NCBI GenBank assembly: GCA_900318445.1
Contig: ONKO01000012.1
Span: 1-64,000, forward strand
Reading direction: 5' to 3'
DNA length: 64,000 bases
Source of the DNA: an uncultured Bacteroidales bacterium
GTDB lineage: Bacteria > Bacteroidota > Bacteroidia > Bacteroidales > UBA932
The notes under the pieces are model-generated. The model was not told the DNA's origin. It was given only the letters and a program-made list of their open reading frames with translations, and searched no databases. Within the stretch, counting starts at the first letter, position 1. Every line of letters begins with the position of its first letter. Position numbers and translations under genes: made by a program. Shown piece after piece: positions 20,486 to 30,952 of the stretch.

Positions 20486-21318
20486 GTGTCATAGGTCTTG
20501 GCCTTATCGGCGGCTCCCTGGCGCTGGATCTCCGGCGCAGGGGCTTTGCGTCCCGTACCCTGGGCGTGGAGAAGGATTCCGTTGCGGCACAGGCGGCCCT
20601 CACCATCGGCCTGGTGGATGAAGTGACAGACCTTGATACCTGCGTGAAGAAGGCCGATATCATTGTGCTGGCTGTTCCCGTGGGTGCGGCCGTGAAGCTG
20701 GTGACGCAAATCCTGGACAGAATCGGTGACAACCAGATTGTCATTGACGTGTGCTCTACCAAGGAGCAGATTTGCCGCGCTACGCAGTATCACCCGCGGC
20801 GTGGGCAGTTTGTGAGCACGCATCCCATGGCCGGTACCGAGTACAGCGGCCCCTGGGCAGCGCAGCCCGGGCTTTTTGACGGCCGCGCCTGCATTTTCTG
20901 TGACAGCGAGGAAAGCGATCCCCAGGCCGTCCGGAAGATTGAGGAAATGTATGCGGTACTCAACATGCGCCCCCTGTACATGCGCGCTGCCCAGCACGAC
21001 GTGCACACGGCCTATGTGTCGCATATTTCCCACGTCACCTCCTTCGCCCTGGCCCTCACCGTGCTGGACAAGGAGAAGGACGAGAAACACATCTTTGACC
21101 TGGCCAGCGGCGGTTTTTCCAGTACCGTGCGGCTCGCCAAGTCCAATGCCGACATGTGGGTCCCCATCCTCACGCAGAACCACGACAACGTGCTGCATGT
21201 GATGGATACCTATATAGAGAAAATGAAAGCCTTCCGCGATGCGGTGGCTACTTACGACGAAGACAAGATCCGGGAGCTCATTACAGAAGCCAACAAGATC
21301 AAGAAGATTCTTCGCTAA
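20473..21318 (+). CDS. tyrA: Prephenate dehydrogenase
   Basis: 281 residues from GTG 20473, the only start that gives the expected N-terminus VRTVGVIGLGLIGGSLALDL directly at the NAD(P)-binding GxGxxG motif. This overlaps the aminotransferase by 13 bases. Other family strings are DVCSTKEQI, THPMAGTEYSGP, SHISHVTSFALAL and LASGGFSSTVRLAKSNADMW. The enzyme oxidatively decarboxylates prephenate to 4-hydroxyphenylpyruvate for tyrosine. It is followed after 19 bases by the DAHP synthase gene. Confidence 0.92.
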   Translation: MRTVGVIGLGLIGGSLALDLRRRGFASRTLGVEKDSVAAQAALTIGLVDEVTDLDTCVKKADIIVLAVPVGAAVKLVTQILDRIGDNQIVIDVCSTKEQICRATQYHPRRGQFVSTHPMAGTEYSGPWAAQPGLFDGRACIFCDSEESDPQAVRKIEEMYAVLNMRPLYMRAAQHDVHTAYVSHISHVTSFALALTVLDKEKDEKHIFDLASGGFSSTVRLAKSNADMWVPILTQNHDNVLHVMDTYIEKMKAFRDAVATYDEDKIRELITEANKIKKILR

Positions 21319-21337
21319 CACTCAGAAAGACTGAACT

Positions 21338-22426
21338 ATGGCACACGAATTAGATATCATCCCCGGAACCGAATGGGGCTTTTTCACCCTTCCGCGTCCC
21401 ATGTGCATCGCCGGTCCCTGCTCTGCCGAGACCGAGGAACAGGTAATGGAAACGGCTAAGGGCCTCAATGACTTTGGCATCCACGTTTACCGCGCCGGTA
21501 TATGGAAACCGCGTACGCACCCGGGCTCCTTTGAGGGCGTGGGTACGCAGGGCCTGAAGTGGCTCCGCCGCGTGAAGCAGGAACTGGGCATGAAAGTGTG
21601 CACCGAGGTTGCCTCCGAGAAGCATGTGCTGGAGTGCATCAAGTACGGAGTGGACATCGTGTGGGTGGGAGCCCGCACATCGGCCAATCCTTTCCTCATG
21701 CAGGAGATTGCTGATGCCCTCGAAGGCACCGACATCCCCGTGCTGGTGAAGAATCCCGTGAACCCGGACCTGGACCTGTGGATTGGCGCCCTGGAGCGCC
21801 TGAACCGCGCCGGGCTCAGGAAGCTGGGCGTGATTCACCGTGGTTTTTCCACATCGGCCAGCATCCCGTATCGCAACGATCCGGGCTGGAAGATTGCCAT
21901 CGAGCTGCGCACCCGTTACCCCCAGATGGCGTTCTTCGCCGACCCTTCCCACATGGCAGGAGACCGCAAGTACCTTCTGGAGCTGTCTCAGCGGGCCATG
22001 GACCTGGGCCTGGACGGCCTCATGGTAGAGAGCCACTGCGACCCTTCCTGCGCCCTGTCCGACGCCAAGCAGCAGCTCACCCCCGCAGACCTTCAGCATC
22101 TCCTGGAGAGCCTTGTCATCCGTGAGAATACCTCCGAGAACGAGGCCTACAAGGAGGGGATCGACGCCCTTCGCGCCCGCATCGACGTCATTGACGAGAA
22201 CCTTCTCAAGCTCCTGAAGGACCGCATGGGCGTGAGCCAGGCCATCGGACAGTACAAGAAGGAGCACAACGTGGCCATCCTCCAGGCAGGCCGATGGGAG
22301 CAGCTCCTTTCCGACATGGTGGAGCGGGGCGCCGCCCTGGGAATATCGGCCGATGCCATCACGGCCATCATGACCGCCATTCACGATGAGTCCGTACGCG
22401 TACAGAACCGCGTACTGGAAGGATAG
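21338..22426 (+). CDS. Bifunctional 3-deoxy-7-phosphoheptulonate synthase / chorismate mutase
   Basis: 362 residues. The N-terminal part (about 1-260) is a DAHP synthase of the Bacillus-like type: MCIAGPCSAET, YRAGIWKPRTHPGSFEG, VCTEVASEKHVLE, IWVGARTSANPF-type wording, HRGFSTS and PSHMAGDRK. The C-terminal part (about 268-360) is an AroQ-type chorismate mutase helix bundle (LRARIDVIDENLLKLLKDRM, VSQAIGQYKKEHN, AGRWEQLLSDMVERG). It thus supplies both the first step of the shikimate pathway and the chorismate-to-prephenate step used by the upstream pheA and tyrA. In fused enzymes of this kind the mutase domain usually senses prephenate for feedback control. Confidence 0.94.
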   Translation: MAHELDIIPGTEWGFFTLPRPMCIAGPCSAETEEQVMETAKGLNDFGIHVYRAGIWKPRTHPGSFEGVGTQGLKWLRRVKQELGMKVCTEVASEKHVLECIKYGVDIVWVGARTSANPFLMQEIADALEGTDIPVLVKNPVNPDLDLWIGALERLNRAGLRKLGVIHRGFSTSASIPYRNDPGWKIAIELRTRYPQMAFFADPSHMAGDRKYLLELSQRAMDLGLDGLMVESHCDPSCALSDAKQQLTPADLQHLLESLVIRENTSENEAYKEGIDALRARIDVIDENLLKLLKDRMGVSQAIGQYKKEHNVAILQAGRWEQLLSDMVERGAALGISADAITAIMTAIHDESVRVQNRVLEG

Positions 22427-22440
22427 AAGACAGAGAGACT

Positions 22441-23460
22441 ATGATTTACAAGCTGGTATTGGCCCTTCGGAACCTGATGTACGACAAGGGCTGGAAGAAA
22501 TCCCACGAAGCCCACGTCCCCACCATCTGCGTGGGAAACATTACCGTTGGCGGTACGGGAAAAACGCCCCATACGGAGATGATCCTGAGGAAACTCATGG
22601 GCAGTGAGCGCTGGGGCACCCGCCAGCTGGCCGTCCTTTCGCGCGGATACAAGCGCAAGAGCCATGGCTTCCAGGTGGCCGGGACAGATGCATCGGCCCG
22701 CCAGATGGGAGATGAACCCCTGCAGATGGCCCGCAAGTTCCCCATGGTGACCGTGGCGGTGGACAAGAACCGCATCCATGGATGCGAGCAGCTCAGCGGC
22801 GTAGACCTCATCATCCTGGACGATGCCTTCCAGTACCGCCGCCTCCGTCCCACGCTGAACATTGTGCTCGTAGATTACAACCGCCCCATTTTCGAAGACA
22901 GGCTCATGCCCTTCGGGCATCTGAGAGACCTTCCTTCGCAGCTGAGGCGCGCGCAGGTTGTCATTGTGTCCAAGAGCCCGGCCGAGCTTGACCAGGTAGA
23001 GCGGGGAGAATGGCGCAGCCGCCTTAACCTCCGGGACGATCAGGAGCTGTATTTCACCACCGTGAGCTACTGTCCTCCGGAGCCCGTTTTCCCGGAGGCC
23101 GATCCCCACTATATTTACTCCAAACGGCTGGTGCTGGTCTCCGGCATCGCCAACAATGCGCAGCTGAGGATGTACATCTCGGACACCTATAAGATGGTGG
23201 AGAAACTCGAGTTCCCGGACCATCATCGTTTCTCGGTTTCCGACATCCGCAGCATCGCCGCTGCCGTGAAGGCCAACCCTACCGCCTGCCTCATGACAAC
23301 AGAAAAAGACGCCCAGCGCCTGCGGGATTGTAAGAATATCCCCGAAGATGTGCGTAAGCGTCTTTTCTATCTGCCTATCGAGGCAACGTTCCTCACGCCG
23401 GAGGAAGATGCAGCGTTTACGGAAACGCTGATGAAATCCATTACATCGAAAGAACGTTAA
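22441..23460 (+). CDS. lpxK: Tetraacyldisaccharide 4'-kinase (lipid A synthesis)
   Basis: 339 residues. LpxK phosphorylates the lipid A disaccharide at the inner membrane. A short N-terminal membrane-associated helix precedes the Walker [15 protein letters not shown]. Other family strings are [49 protein letters not shown] and TTEKDAQRL. It follows the aromatic operon after 14 bases. Its last 20 bases overlap the end of the convergent pfkA. Confidence 0.94.
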   Translation: MIYKLVLALRNLMYDKGWKKSHEAHVPTICVGNITVGGTGKTPHTEMILRKLMGSERWGTRQLAVLSRGYKRKSHGFQVAGTDASARQMGDEPLQMARKFPMVTVAVDKNRIHGCEQLSGVDLIILDDAFQYRRLRPTLNIVLVDYNRPIFEDRLMPFGHLRDLPSQLRRAQVVIVSKSPAELDQVERGEWRSRLNLRDDQELYFTTVSYCPPEPVFPEADPHYIYSKRLVLVSGIANNAQLRMYISDTYKMVEKLEFPDHHRFSVSDIRSIAAAVKANPTACLMTTEKDAQRLRDCKNIPEDVRKRLFYLPIEATFLTPEEDAAFTETLMKSITSKER

Positions 23461-24430
23461 GGACAGAGATCAGTTCCTTGTTGATGGGCTTGTCCATCTT
23501 GATGGCACGGGAGATGGGCACGTAGACGATTTCGTCGTTCTTGATGCCGATCATCACGTTGCGCTGGCCTTCCAGGAGAGCCTCGATGGCGGCGTATCCC
23601 ATGCGGGATGCCAGGATGCGGTCGTAAGCGGTGGGTGAACCGCCGCGCTGCAGGTGGCCCAGGATGGTAACGCGGGCGTCAAACTGGGGGTACTCCTTCT
23701 TGATACGGTCGGCGTAGTAAAAAGCACCGCCTACACCGTCTTTCTGGGCTTCGCTCACCAGCACGATGGCGCTGTTCTTGCTCTTGCGCTTGCCTCTTTC
23801 AATGAATTCGGCCAGCTGGTCCACGTCGGTTTTGCCTTCGGGGATGATGGCGGCCTCGGCACCGGAAGCGATGGCGCTGTTCTGGGCCAGGAAGCCGGCA
23901 TCGCGGCCCATGACTTCAATAAAGAATATGCGGTCGTGGGAGTTAGCGGTGTCGCGGATCTTGTCTACGCAGTCCACGATGGTGTTGAGGGCCGTGTCGT
24001 AGCCGATGGTAGAGTCCGTTCCATAGAGGTCGTTGTCGATGGTTCCGGGCAGGCCGATGATAGGAAGGTCATACTCACGGGCAAAGAGCTGGGCTCCGGT
24101 GAGGGAGCCGTTGCCGCCGATGACCACCAGGGCGTCGATGCCGGCCTCCACCATGTTTTCGTAGGCCTTCTTGCGGCCCTCCGGAGTGAGGAATGCCGTG
24201 CAGCGGGCCGTCTTGAGGATGGTACCGCCGCGCTGGATGGTGTTGGAAACGCTGGAGGAGGTGAACTTGACGAATTCCTTCTCGATAAGGCCGAAGTAGC
24301 CGCGCATGACGCCGATGACGTTGATGTCGTGGGCGCGGGCGCTGCGCGTGACGGCACGGATGGCGGCGTTCATGCCCGGAGCGTCACCGCCCGAGGTAAG
24401 TACGCCGATGGTATTGATTTGTCTTTCCAT
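23441..24430 (-). CDS. pfkA: ATP-dependent 6-phosphofructokinase
   Basis: 329 residues, group I PFK (fructose 6-phosphate to fructose 1,6-bisphosphate). Motifs are [18 protein letters not shown], the effector-site-like [30 protein letters not shown] with the catalytic Asp, [12 protein letters not shown] and [16 protein letters not shown]. The nucleotide loop reads [11 protein letters not shown]. The glycine after Asn is the residue linked to ATP rather than pyrophosphate use, but Asn stands where many enzymes have Asp. It converges on lpxK. A promoter element lies at 24450-24457. Confidence 0.93.
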   Translation of the reverse strand: MERQINTIGVLTSGGDAPGMNAAIRAVTRSARAHDINVIGVMRGYFGLIEKEFVKFTSSSVSNTIQRGGTILKTARCTAFLTPEGRKKAYENMVEAGIDALVVIGGNGSLTGAQLFAREYDLPIIGLPGTIDNDLYGTDSTIGYDTALNTIVDCVDKIRDTANSHDRIFFIEVMGRDAGFLAQNSAIASGAEAAIIPEGKTDVDQLAEFIERGKRKSKNSAIVLVSEAQKDGVGGAFYYADRIKKEYPQFDARVTILGHLQRGGSPTAYDRILASRMGYAAIEALLEGQRNVMIGIKNDEIVYVPISRAIKMDKPINKELISVLNVLSM

Positions 24431-24449
24431 AGACTTATTAAAATTTTTG

Positions 24450-24480
24450 CAAATATACTACTTTTTGGGGGTATTTCAAC
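24450..24480 (-). promoter_or_regulatory. pfkA promoter
   Basis: On the minus strand TATATTTG (24457-24450) matches TAnnTTTG. GTTG (24480-24477) lies 19 bases upstream as a partial -33 box. The leader is about 13-19 bases. Confidence 0.6.
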
Positions 24481-24530
24481 GAAAAAATTGTAACACTCTG
24501 CCTCTTTGACTTGGACCTCCCTTTTGACCA

Positions 24531-24614
24531 ATAACGCGCTTTTGCTGGAAAAACGCGTTATACGTCCGTAGCAAGGCAGGGCAATAACGCGAAAAAGGGC
24601 TAAAAGTGCGTTAT
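24531..24614. repeat. Paired ATAACGC hairpins at the left edge of the Rhs island
   Basis: ATAACGCG at 24531-24538 pairs with CGCGTTAT at 24554-24561. ATAACGC at 24584-24590 pairs with GCGTTAT at 24608-24614. Between the two hairpins is GTCCGTAGCAAGGCAGGGCA, which recurs with one change between the hairpins at 32713-32796. This pair and that one bracket the Rhs island. Confidence 0.9.
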
Positions 24615-24662
24615 ACGTATACAAGCATACGGTAAATATACTGAACCATAACAAGTAAGCCG

Positions 24663-24693
24663 TTGCAATTTTCCCATATATTCCATATTTTTG
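24663..24693 (+). promoter_or_regulatory. rhs promoter
   Basis: GTTG/TTG ending at 24665 and TATTTTTG at 24686-24693 are 20 bases apart, a Bacteroidota-type promoter. The ATG is 16 bases downstream. The same promoter is repeated at 31639-31670. Confidence 0.65.
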
Positions 24694-24708
24694 CGAAAAC
24701 CGCTAACC

Positions 24709-27700
24709 ATGAGACACTTTGACGCTATTCTTTTGACGGCATTCGCTTTATTCATGGGCCCGGTCGTAGCGTACGGCCAGGCAAACCAAAAGCAAGTCCC
24801 AGACACAATCAAGACGAGGCAGTCTCTTCGTTCCGGAAGCATATTCGGTCCCACTCAGTTCAATTTCATCTCATGGCAGGATAACATGATGGGAGCTTCC
24901 CCAGAGGCCGCCAAGATGACGCGGTATGCAGATACACCCGTTTCGTATGCCTATGGGCAGGCAGAGATTGGAATCCCTATCTATACAGTTAAAGGCAGGC
25001 AGCTGAGCCTGCCCATTACGCTCGGCTATGACAGTTCTGGTATCAAACCCGATGAGGTTTCCGGGATTGTCGGCCTGGGTTGGTGTCTTCAGGCGGGTGG
25101 AGTCATTACCAAAAGCATTATTGGACTGGTTGATAACGGTGTACCATTACTCCAGGAAACTAATAACCCTGCCAGTGCAGAATATTATGCAGGTTATGCC
25201 AATTCCTCCAGCGATACCAACTATGACCTCTACAGTTACAGTTTCTGTGGTCATTCCGGTTCTTTTTATATAATCCCGGGGCGGGGCATCGTACCGCTAG
25301 AACCTACTGAACTGATTATCTCAAGCTCGGGAGGTTATACAATTACGGATACAGACGGTACTCAATATGTTTTTGGTCAATCCGAGATGTCTTCCCGCTA
25401 TATGGGAAGTAACGACCCTGATGCACCTCTTGTGAACAACAATAGTTCCTACTACCAAAAATATACATCATGGTATCTGACAGAGATTCGTTCCATGGAT
25501 GGGACGGAAGTCATCCATATCAGTTACAGGCAGATGGGGAGCTTCTCAAATGTCCGTCACTCCTATTACCGTTCCATTTCTTTTCCCTACCGTTATGACG
25601 GGAATGGAAACTGGGACACCAATCTCCAGGGAGGGGTTGACCCTACGCCCAATTTTCAGACTCGAGAGTGGTCTTATACCTCCACAAACACGTGGTATCC
25701 TTATGCAATTGACACCATTTCCTTCCCAGGTGGAAGAGTGGTGTTTGATTACGAGGGATATTCTCCCCAAGGCATGATATTTGAGAGCTATAGATCCTAC
25801 CCTTACACACTGTCATCCATAACCGTCAAGGACAGTGGAGAGAATACAGTGGGCCGTTGGCTGTTTTCGAGAAGTATCACAGGGGATGACCGTATCCTTC
25901 TTGCTTCTGTCACGCAAAAGGGAAACGATGGGAGCACGACAGAAAAATGGACAATGGAATATGACGCCCCTACGACCAACATGACCGAGAATGCCCAGGA
26001 TTTATTTGGCTATTACAATGGCCATGGAGGCCCTTCCAAAGCGTTCCTCCGGCCTTATAATGACCATTATACCGTGGCCTTCCCCATCGCCAACCGCTCA
26101 TACAACGCTGCAAGTGTAGGCAAATTGTCTCTCAAAAGTATCACGACCGCATCTGGCAGCAGAACCCGGTATCAGTATGAGCCCAATAGCATCCCATCCG
26201 ACGGGCTTAGCGATTTGTTCCCAACGGTCATAGAGATTGGCCAGCGCATCTCCCGCATCCGAACCTACGATTTGTCGAGCGGGACTGAGCTCCTGGTCCG
26301 AAGCCGCACTTTCAGTTACAGCAATCCGGGCATAACCGTTCCCAAGTATGCTTTTCAGATGGGGGCATACATCACAACCAATGAATACAATACCATTCCT
26401 CAGAATGGTGTTGGAGCTGGCTACTGGTATGGCCCCAGCAGTCCCATTCGCATTGGGACCGTCGTGTATAACGACCAATCCAATCTGCCGGGGATGCCAC
26501 TGGAGAGCGCCCGTATTTTCTATCGAATGGTGACTGAGGATATTACAGACGGTACGTTAAAGACTGTACGAACTGTTTGGGAATACGACGGGGCAGGGGT
26601 CGAAAGCACCGGAGGTGGAGGTGCAATATGGGAACCATCAGACAGTCATGACAATACATATACAAATTACCAGTCGCACAATCATTTCCATCAGCGGGTG
26701 CCCAAGTATATCCCTCGTAATGGGCCGCAGTCCAATTCCACGTCTCCGCTGGGTTACCACATCCAAAACCAAAACAGGCCTCAGCTCAATAATCCCATAC
26801 GTGTAACACGCTACAAACAGCTTTCCAATGGTCAATTCGCAGTAACGGGCCAAACGGTTTATACATATGACCGTGCATATAACTATCTCCAGGAAGGCTT
26901 CGTCGCGTCTTATAAAGTATCCCTCAACGTCAATGGATACGAGAATACCACTATCCATTGCCTGTCCGACATAGACCAGCAGCAGGTAGACCGCAAGATA
27001 TACTACCTTCGTCTGAGAGAGCGTGAAGACAAAGAGTACCTGGACGACGGGACAGTGAAATCTATAAAGACCACCTATGCCTACGATTTCACGCCGGGAA
27101 CTCGCACTTCTTTCTACAGTGGCGGAACCTATTTCTCCGGGGAAGTCAACCTCCCAGCCATGGGGGCCCTTCAGTCTCCCCGCCAGGAAAAGCAGGTCTA
27201 CGACAACGACCCTGCCCGCACCTACTCTCGCAATATGATCTATCCGGACGAGCTTGCGAATCTATCGGCCTATGGGTGGGCCGACAGCCTGGCAAGCCTT
27301 CACTATCTGCGTCCTGTGGGAGAAGAACTACTCATCGGGAGCGGCGCGCCGCAGATGGCCGGACATTACCAGACCTGGCGGAATGTGCCCATTACGTCCT
27401 GGCAAAGCGGCCCCGGAGCCGATACTTTCTTAAAGCCATACAAGATGGAGGTCTACCGCAACGGCCAGGATGCCGGGTCCACAGTTTCTTATACAGCCTA
27501 CGATGCGGCAGGCCGACCGCTGGGAATACAAGTACAGGGCCAACCGGCTAAGTCCTACGCCTGGGGCTATCTTCATCGCTTTCCGATAGCGGAGGTGACG
27601 GGACCGTCCTTTCCCCAGCTTCGCAGCGGTCTGAGCGCCTCTGCGAGAGCGCGGCTGGACATACTGGCCGATGCGGAGTCGCTGAGCTCTGCACAGGGAG

Positions 27701-30700
27701 ACCTCGCTTTCCTAAGAGGGACGCTGCGGAATGGGATGGCCGATGCCATGACACTCCTCCGAATCTATGCTTCGCCCTTTGGCGTGACAAGAGAAGAAGA
27801 TCCCGCCGGCAGAGCACTCCTTTATGACTATGACCCTGCTGGAAGGCTAGCTGCCATCAAAGACGAGGATGGACATAAGGTTCAGGAGTACATCTACCAT
27901 CTTGCCGTAGGAGAAAGTGGAATCCCGAACAACATTGAGACAAAAACATTCACCTCACAACTCGGCTCCAGCAATCCCATTCGAGACATCTGTTTCTTCG
28001 ACGGGCTGGGAAGGACCCGTCAGGAGATATCCGTTGGGGCATCAACAGGCGGAAAAGATCTGGTAAAACCTTTTGAACCGGACTTCCTGGATAGGGAAGA
28101 TGCGAGAGATTATCTGCCATACGGTGTCACCAGTTCCGGCTATTATAGAGGGAATGCAATTAGTGAGCAGCAGACCTACTATGGGGTTGGCGTAAGAGCA
28201 TATACCGAACATCTATACGAGATCTCTGACCGTGACAGAGTTTTGTCCTCCTCCCTTCCCGGCTTCACGGAGGTTACAACCCAATCTACCGCAGGCTCTG
28301 CCGCAAACAGTGTCCTTAAACTGACCTATGACAGCCTGACCCAAACCGTTTCTGCAGACGGTTATTATCCGACCGGGCGTTTCACCGTCAACATCACCGA
28401 GGGCCCCGACGGCTCCCGCTCCGAAGCCTACACCGACGAATATGAATCGCCCTACCTGGAGCGTGTGTATCTGGATAGCAATGGCACTTGGGCCGACACG
28501 TATCACATCCGGGATGCCATAGGACGGATTGTCTGCGTGGTGCCGCCTGCAGAGGCCGCTCAACTTACAGCTACAACCAGCGGCTTCTCCGCGGCCAACT
28601 GCTACGCCTACGAGTACGATAACAAAGATAGGATTGTAAAGCGCCAATTCCCGTCACAGGCAGCAGAATCTATTGCTTACAACGATGCAGACCTTCCCAT
28701 TTCCCGTTCTCGAATGGCAGCCGACGGGCTGGCAACAGAAATCTTCTTCACCGAATATGACGGGGTCAACCGGGTAGTCAAAGAAAAGTACCAGTATGGG
28801 AATCATGCACCTGTAACCCTTGCCGAATACGTGTACGATAGTTATCCGTCTTGGGCACCCACATTCATCGTAGAAAGCGAAATCGCAACGAATGCGGATC
28901 TTGACAATAGAACGAAGGGGCTTAAGACAGCCGAACGTATCGCTCTGCTTCCACCGGACATCTCGCCCTCGAACATGACGCCAGGAAATATCACAGGCGC
29001 AGAATTACGCGCTTTCTACTATGATGCAAAAGGGAATGTCATTCAGGAAGCCAAACATAATGCAACAGGAGGCGTTAATTATATCTCATCCCTGTACGGA
29101 TTCGCGGGCAATCTTCTACATCAACGTCAATGTATTACCGTCGGAAGTAGTTCGCCGCTTAGTACTATTGACCACATCTATACATATGACTCACGTCTGC
29201 GGCCCTTAACTGTATCCGTGCAACTAGACGACGGAACACCGGGGACACTCACTTATGCATATGATGATTTGCAAAGGGTACAGTCCGTCAGTTTGGGCAA
29301 CAACGTCGACACCCTCCAGTACTCCTATACCCTGCAAGGATGGGTCTCCTCCGCCAACGCGGCTAAATGGGAAGAAATGCTTTGTTACCAGTCTCCCTCC
29401 CATGCAGCCACCGACTCTCTCCCAGGCACTATAGGCTTTATCACAGAATGGAAGCAGCAACAAAAAGGGACATCGGCAGATGGCGCCACTGCCTCCGAGA
29501 CCTACGCTTACTCCTACGACAAGGCCGGTCGGCTCACGGGAAGCGTGCGATACGAGGAGTCGTCTCCCCAGTCGACCAATACATTAACAGAGCAGAACAT
29601 CACCTACGATCATAGCGGGAATCTTCTAACCCTCAAACGTTTCGGTCCCAACTCGGGTACGACAGCGACAGACAGTCTAGTATTCTCCTATTCCGGACCT
29701 AGGCGTAACGGATGGATATATGACACGCATGGAAACGTAGCGATAGATCCTATGAGCGGATCCCACATTTTCTGGAATGTCCTAGATATGCCATGCGCCA
29801 TCACCCATGGAAACGCGTTCACGCAAAGGCACTACTTAGCCGATGGAACGTTGGTTGGCATTGATGACGGGACTGCCATGCGAATGAACATCGGAGATGC
29901 CGTCTTTGTCTTCTCACCGACGACCGCAGGTATGGTAAGCGTCGCCTGGGAAGGCGGAATGCTTCTTCCTGGCTCAGGCGCTGACAAAGTACTATTTAAC
30001 ATCAAAGACCATCTAGGTAGCGTACGCACAGTCGTTGACGGGACAGGTGCGGTCCGTCAGCGTTTTGACTACTATCCTTACGGTACTGTCTCACGCAGTT
30101 GGTCCTCTTCCTCAACAGACTCCCCGGACAAACGCTACCGCTTTGGTGGTAAGGAAGTCACAGGCTATATGATGGGAAGCCTTATTCCATCTACTATTCC
30201 TTATTTGGATTATGGCGCACGGCTGTATAGCCCCGGCACCGCCATGTGGATGAGCCAAGACCCCATGCTGGAAGACTACTACCCCATCGGCCCCTACGCC
30301 TACTGCGCCGGTAATCCCGTGAATCTGGTTGATCCGGATGGACAAGATATATGGGGACTAAAGGATGATGGAAGCATTATTTGGTTAGAGCCGATAGATG
30401 ATCAACACGTTTTGGTAAAATTGGATGAAAACGGAGAGAAAACTGATGTGTCGTTTTCGATGTCGGATGATAAAGCTTTTTCAGCTCTAAGCAAGGAGGA
30501 TAATAATGTTTCATATTATCTTACTACCAAAACTAAAGCATCAGATGTTATGGGCCTTTTCTTTTTTGTGGCAGATAATACGTCAAAAGAATGGGCTGTC
30601 CATCTTTCCGGTAATAGAATAGCGCTCGGAACATTACACGACGAATACAACGCTGGGGACTGGAGTAATTATGGCATTAAATCGCGGCCGGAGTTTTCAA

Positions 30701-30948
30701 TTCACTCTCATCCGGGTATACCCCCTACGGCGTTAGATGAATATGTTAGTATGGGAATGCTTCCATTAGACAAGACATTCAAGTCATTTAACCCTTTTAT
30801 TGGGAAGGATTGGGATAATATGCAGCGTCGGCCTCAGTTAAAAGCAGAAAAATACTATATCTATTTCCCGGAATCTAATAATTTTTATAAGATGGGCCCT
30901 AATAAAATCCGCCGTGAAAAAAATCTATTCTCTCAATTTCGCCATTAG
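24709..30948 (+). CDS. Rhs-family polymorphic toxin-like protein with JAB-metalloprotease-like tip
   Basis: 2079 residues from ATG 24709, which begins a signal peptide (LLTAFALFMGP, AYGQ). A large beta-rich region (about 45-700) precedes YD/Rhs repeats (for example YDAAGRPLG, YDYDPAGRLAAI, YDKAGRL, YDDLQRV). The Rhs-associated core ends with DYGARLYSPGTAMWMSQDP and NPVNLVDPDGQD near residue 1880. After this boundary the roughly 200-residue tip is AT-rich and unrelated to the core. Within it, HSHP (His1999, His2001) with upstream Glu1961 (KEWAVHL) and a GKDWDN, YYIYFPES, YKMGP ending resembles the JAB-like toxin 1 domain of Bacteroidota Rhs proteins. That family is predicted to be a metal-dependent peptidase. 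A lipoprotein gene starts 4 bases after the stop. Confidence 0.88.
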   Translation: MRHFDAILLTAFALFMGPVVAYGQANQKQVPDTIKTRQSLRSGSIFGPTQFNFISWQDNMMGASPEAAKMTRYADTPVSYAYGQAEIGIPIYTVKGRQLSLPITLGYDSSGIKPDEVSGIVGLGWCLQAGGVITKSIIGLVDNGVPLLQETNNPASAEYYAGYANSSSDTNYDLYSYSFCGHSGSFYIIPGRGIVPLEPTELIISSSGGYTITDTDGTQYVFGQSEMSSRYMGSNDPDAPLVNNNSSYYQKYTSWYLTEIRSMDGTEVIHISYRQMGSFSNVRHSYYRSISFPYRYDGNGNWDTNLQGGVDPTPNFQTREWSYTSTNTWYPYAIDTISFPGGRVVFDYEGYSPQGMIFESYRSYPYTLSSITVKDSGENTVGRWLFSRSITGDDRILLASVTQKGNDGSTTEKWTMEYDAPTTNMTENAQDLFGYYNGHGGPSKAFLRPYNDHYTVAFPIANRSYNAASVGKLSLKSITTASGSRTRYQYEPNSIPSDGLSDLFPTVIEIGQRISRIRTYDLSSGTELLVRSRTFSYSNPGITVPKYAFQMGAYITTNEYNTIPQNGVGAGYWYGPSSPIRIGTVVYNDQSNLPGMPLESARIFYRMVTEDITDGTLKTVRTVWEYDGAGVESTGGGGAIWEPSDSHDNTYTNYQSHNHFHQRVPKYIPRNGPQSNSTSPLGYHIQNQNRPQLNNPIRVTRYKQLSNGQFAVTGQTVYTYDRAYNYLQEGFVASYKVSLNVNGYENTTIHCLSDIDQQQVDRKIYYLRLREREDKEYLDDGTVKSIKTTYAYDFTPGTRTSFYSGGTYFSGEVNLPAMGALQSPRQEKQVYDNDPARTYSRNMIYPDELANLSAYGWADSLASLHYLRPVGEELLIGSGAPQMAGHYQTWRNVPITSWQSGPGADTFLKPYKMEVYRNGQDAGSTVSYTAYDAAGRPLGIQVQGQPAKSYAWGYLHRFPIAEVTGPSFPQLRSGLSASARARLDILADAESLSSAQGDLAFLRGTLRNGMADAMTLLRIYASPFGVTREEDPAGRALLYDYDPAGRLAAIKDEDGHKVQEYIYHLAVGESGIPNNIETKTFTSQLGSSNPIRDICFFDGLGRTRQEISVGASTGGKDLVKPFEPDFLDREDARDYLPYGVTSSGYYRGNAISEQQTYYGVGVRAYTEHLYEISDRDRVLSSSLPGFTEVTTQSTAGSAANSVLKLTYDSLTQTVSADGYYPTGRFTVNITEGPDGSRSEAYTDEYESPYLERVYLDSNGTWADTYHIRDAIGRIVCVVPPAEAAQLTATTSGFSAANCYAYEYDNKDRIVKRQFPSQAAESIAYNDADLPISRSRMAADGLATEIFFTEYDGVNRVVKEKYQYGNHAPVTLAEYVYDSYPSWAPTFIVESEIATNADLDNRTKGLKTAERIALLPPDISPSNMTPGNITGAELRAFYYDAKGNVIQEAKHNATGGVNYISSLYGFAGNLLHQRQCITVGSSSPLSTIDHIYTYDSRLRPLTVSVQLDDGTPGTLTYAYDDLQRVQSVSLGNNVDTLQYSYTLQGWVSSANAAKWEEMLCYQSPSHAATDSLPGTIGFITEWKQQQKGTSADGATASETYAYSYDKAGRLTGSVRYEESSPQSTNTLTEQNITYDHSGNLLTLKRFGPNSGTTATDSLVFSYSGPRRNGWIYDTHGNVAIDPMSGSHIFWNVLDMPCAITHGNAFTQRHYLADGTLVGIDDGTAMRMNIGDAVFVFSPTTAGMVSVAWEGGMLLPGSGADKVLFNIKDHLGSVRTVVDGTGAVRQRFDYYPYGTVSRSWSSSSTDSPDKRYRFGGKEVTGYMMGSLIPSTIPYLDYGARLYSPGTAMWMSQDPMLEDYYPIGPYAYCAGNPVNLVDPDGQDIWGLKDDGSIIWLEPIDDQHVLVKLDENGEKTDVSFSMSDDKAFSALSKEDNNVSYYLTTKTKASDVMGLFFFVADNTSKEWAVHLSGNRIALGTLHDEYNAGDWSNYGIKSRPEFSIHSHPGIPPTALDEYVSMGMLPLDKTFKSFNPFIGKDWDNMQRRPQLKAEKYYIYFPESNNFYKMGPNKIRREKNLFSQFRH

Positions 30949-30952
30949 TATT

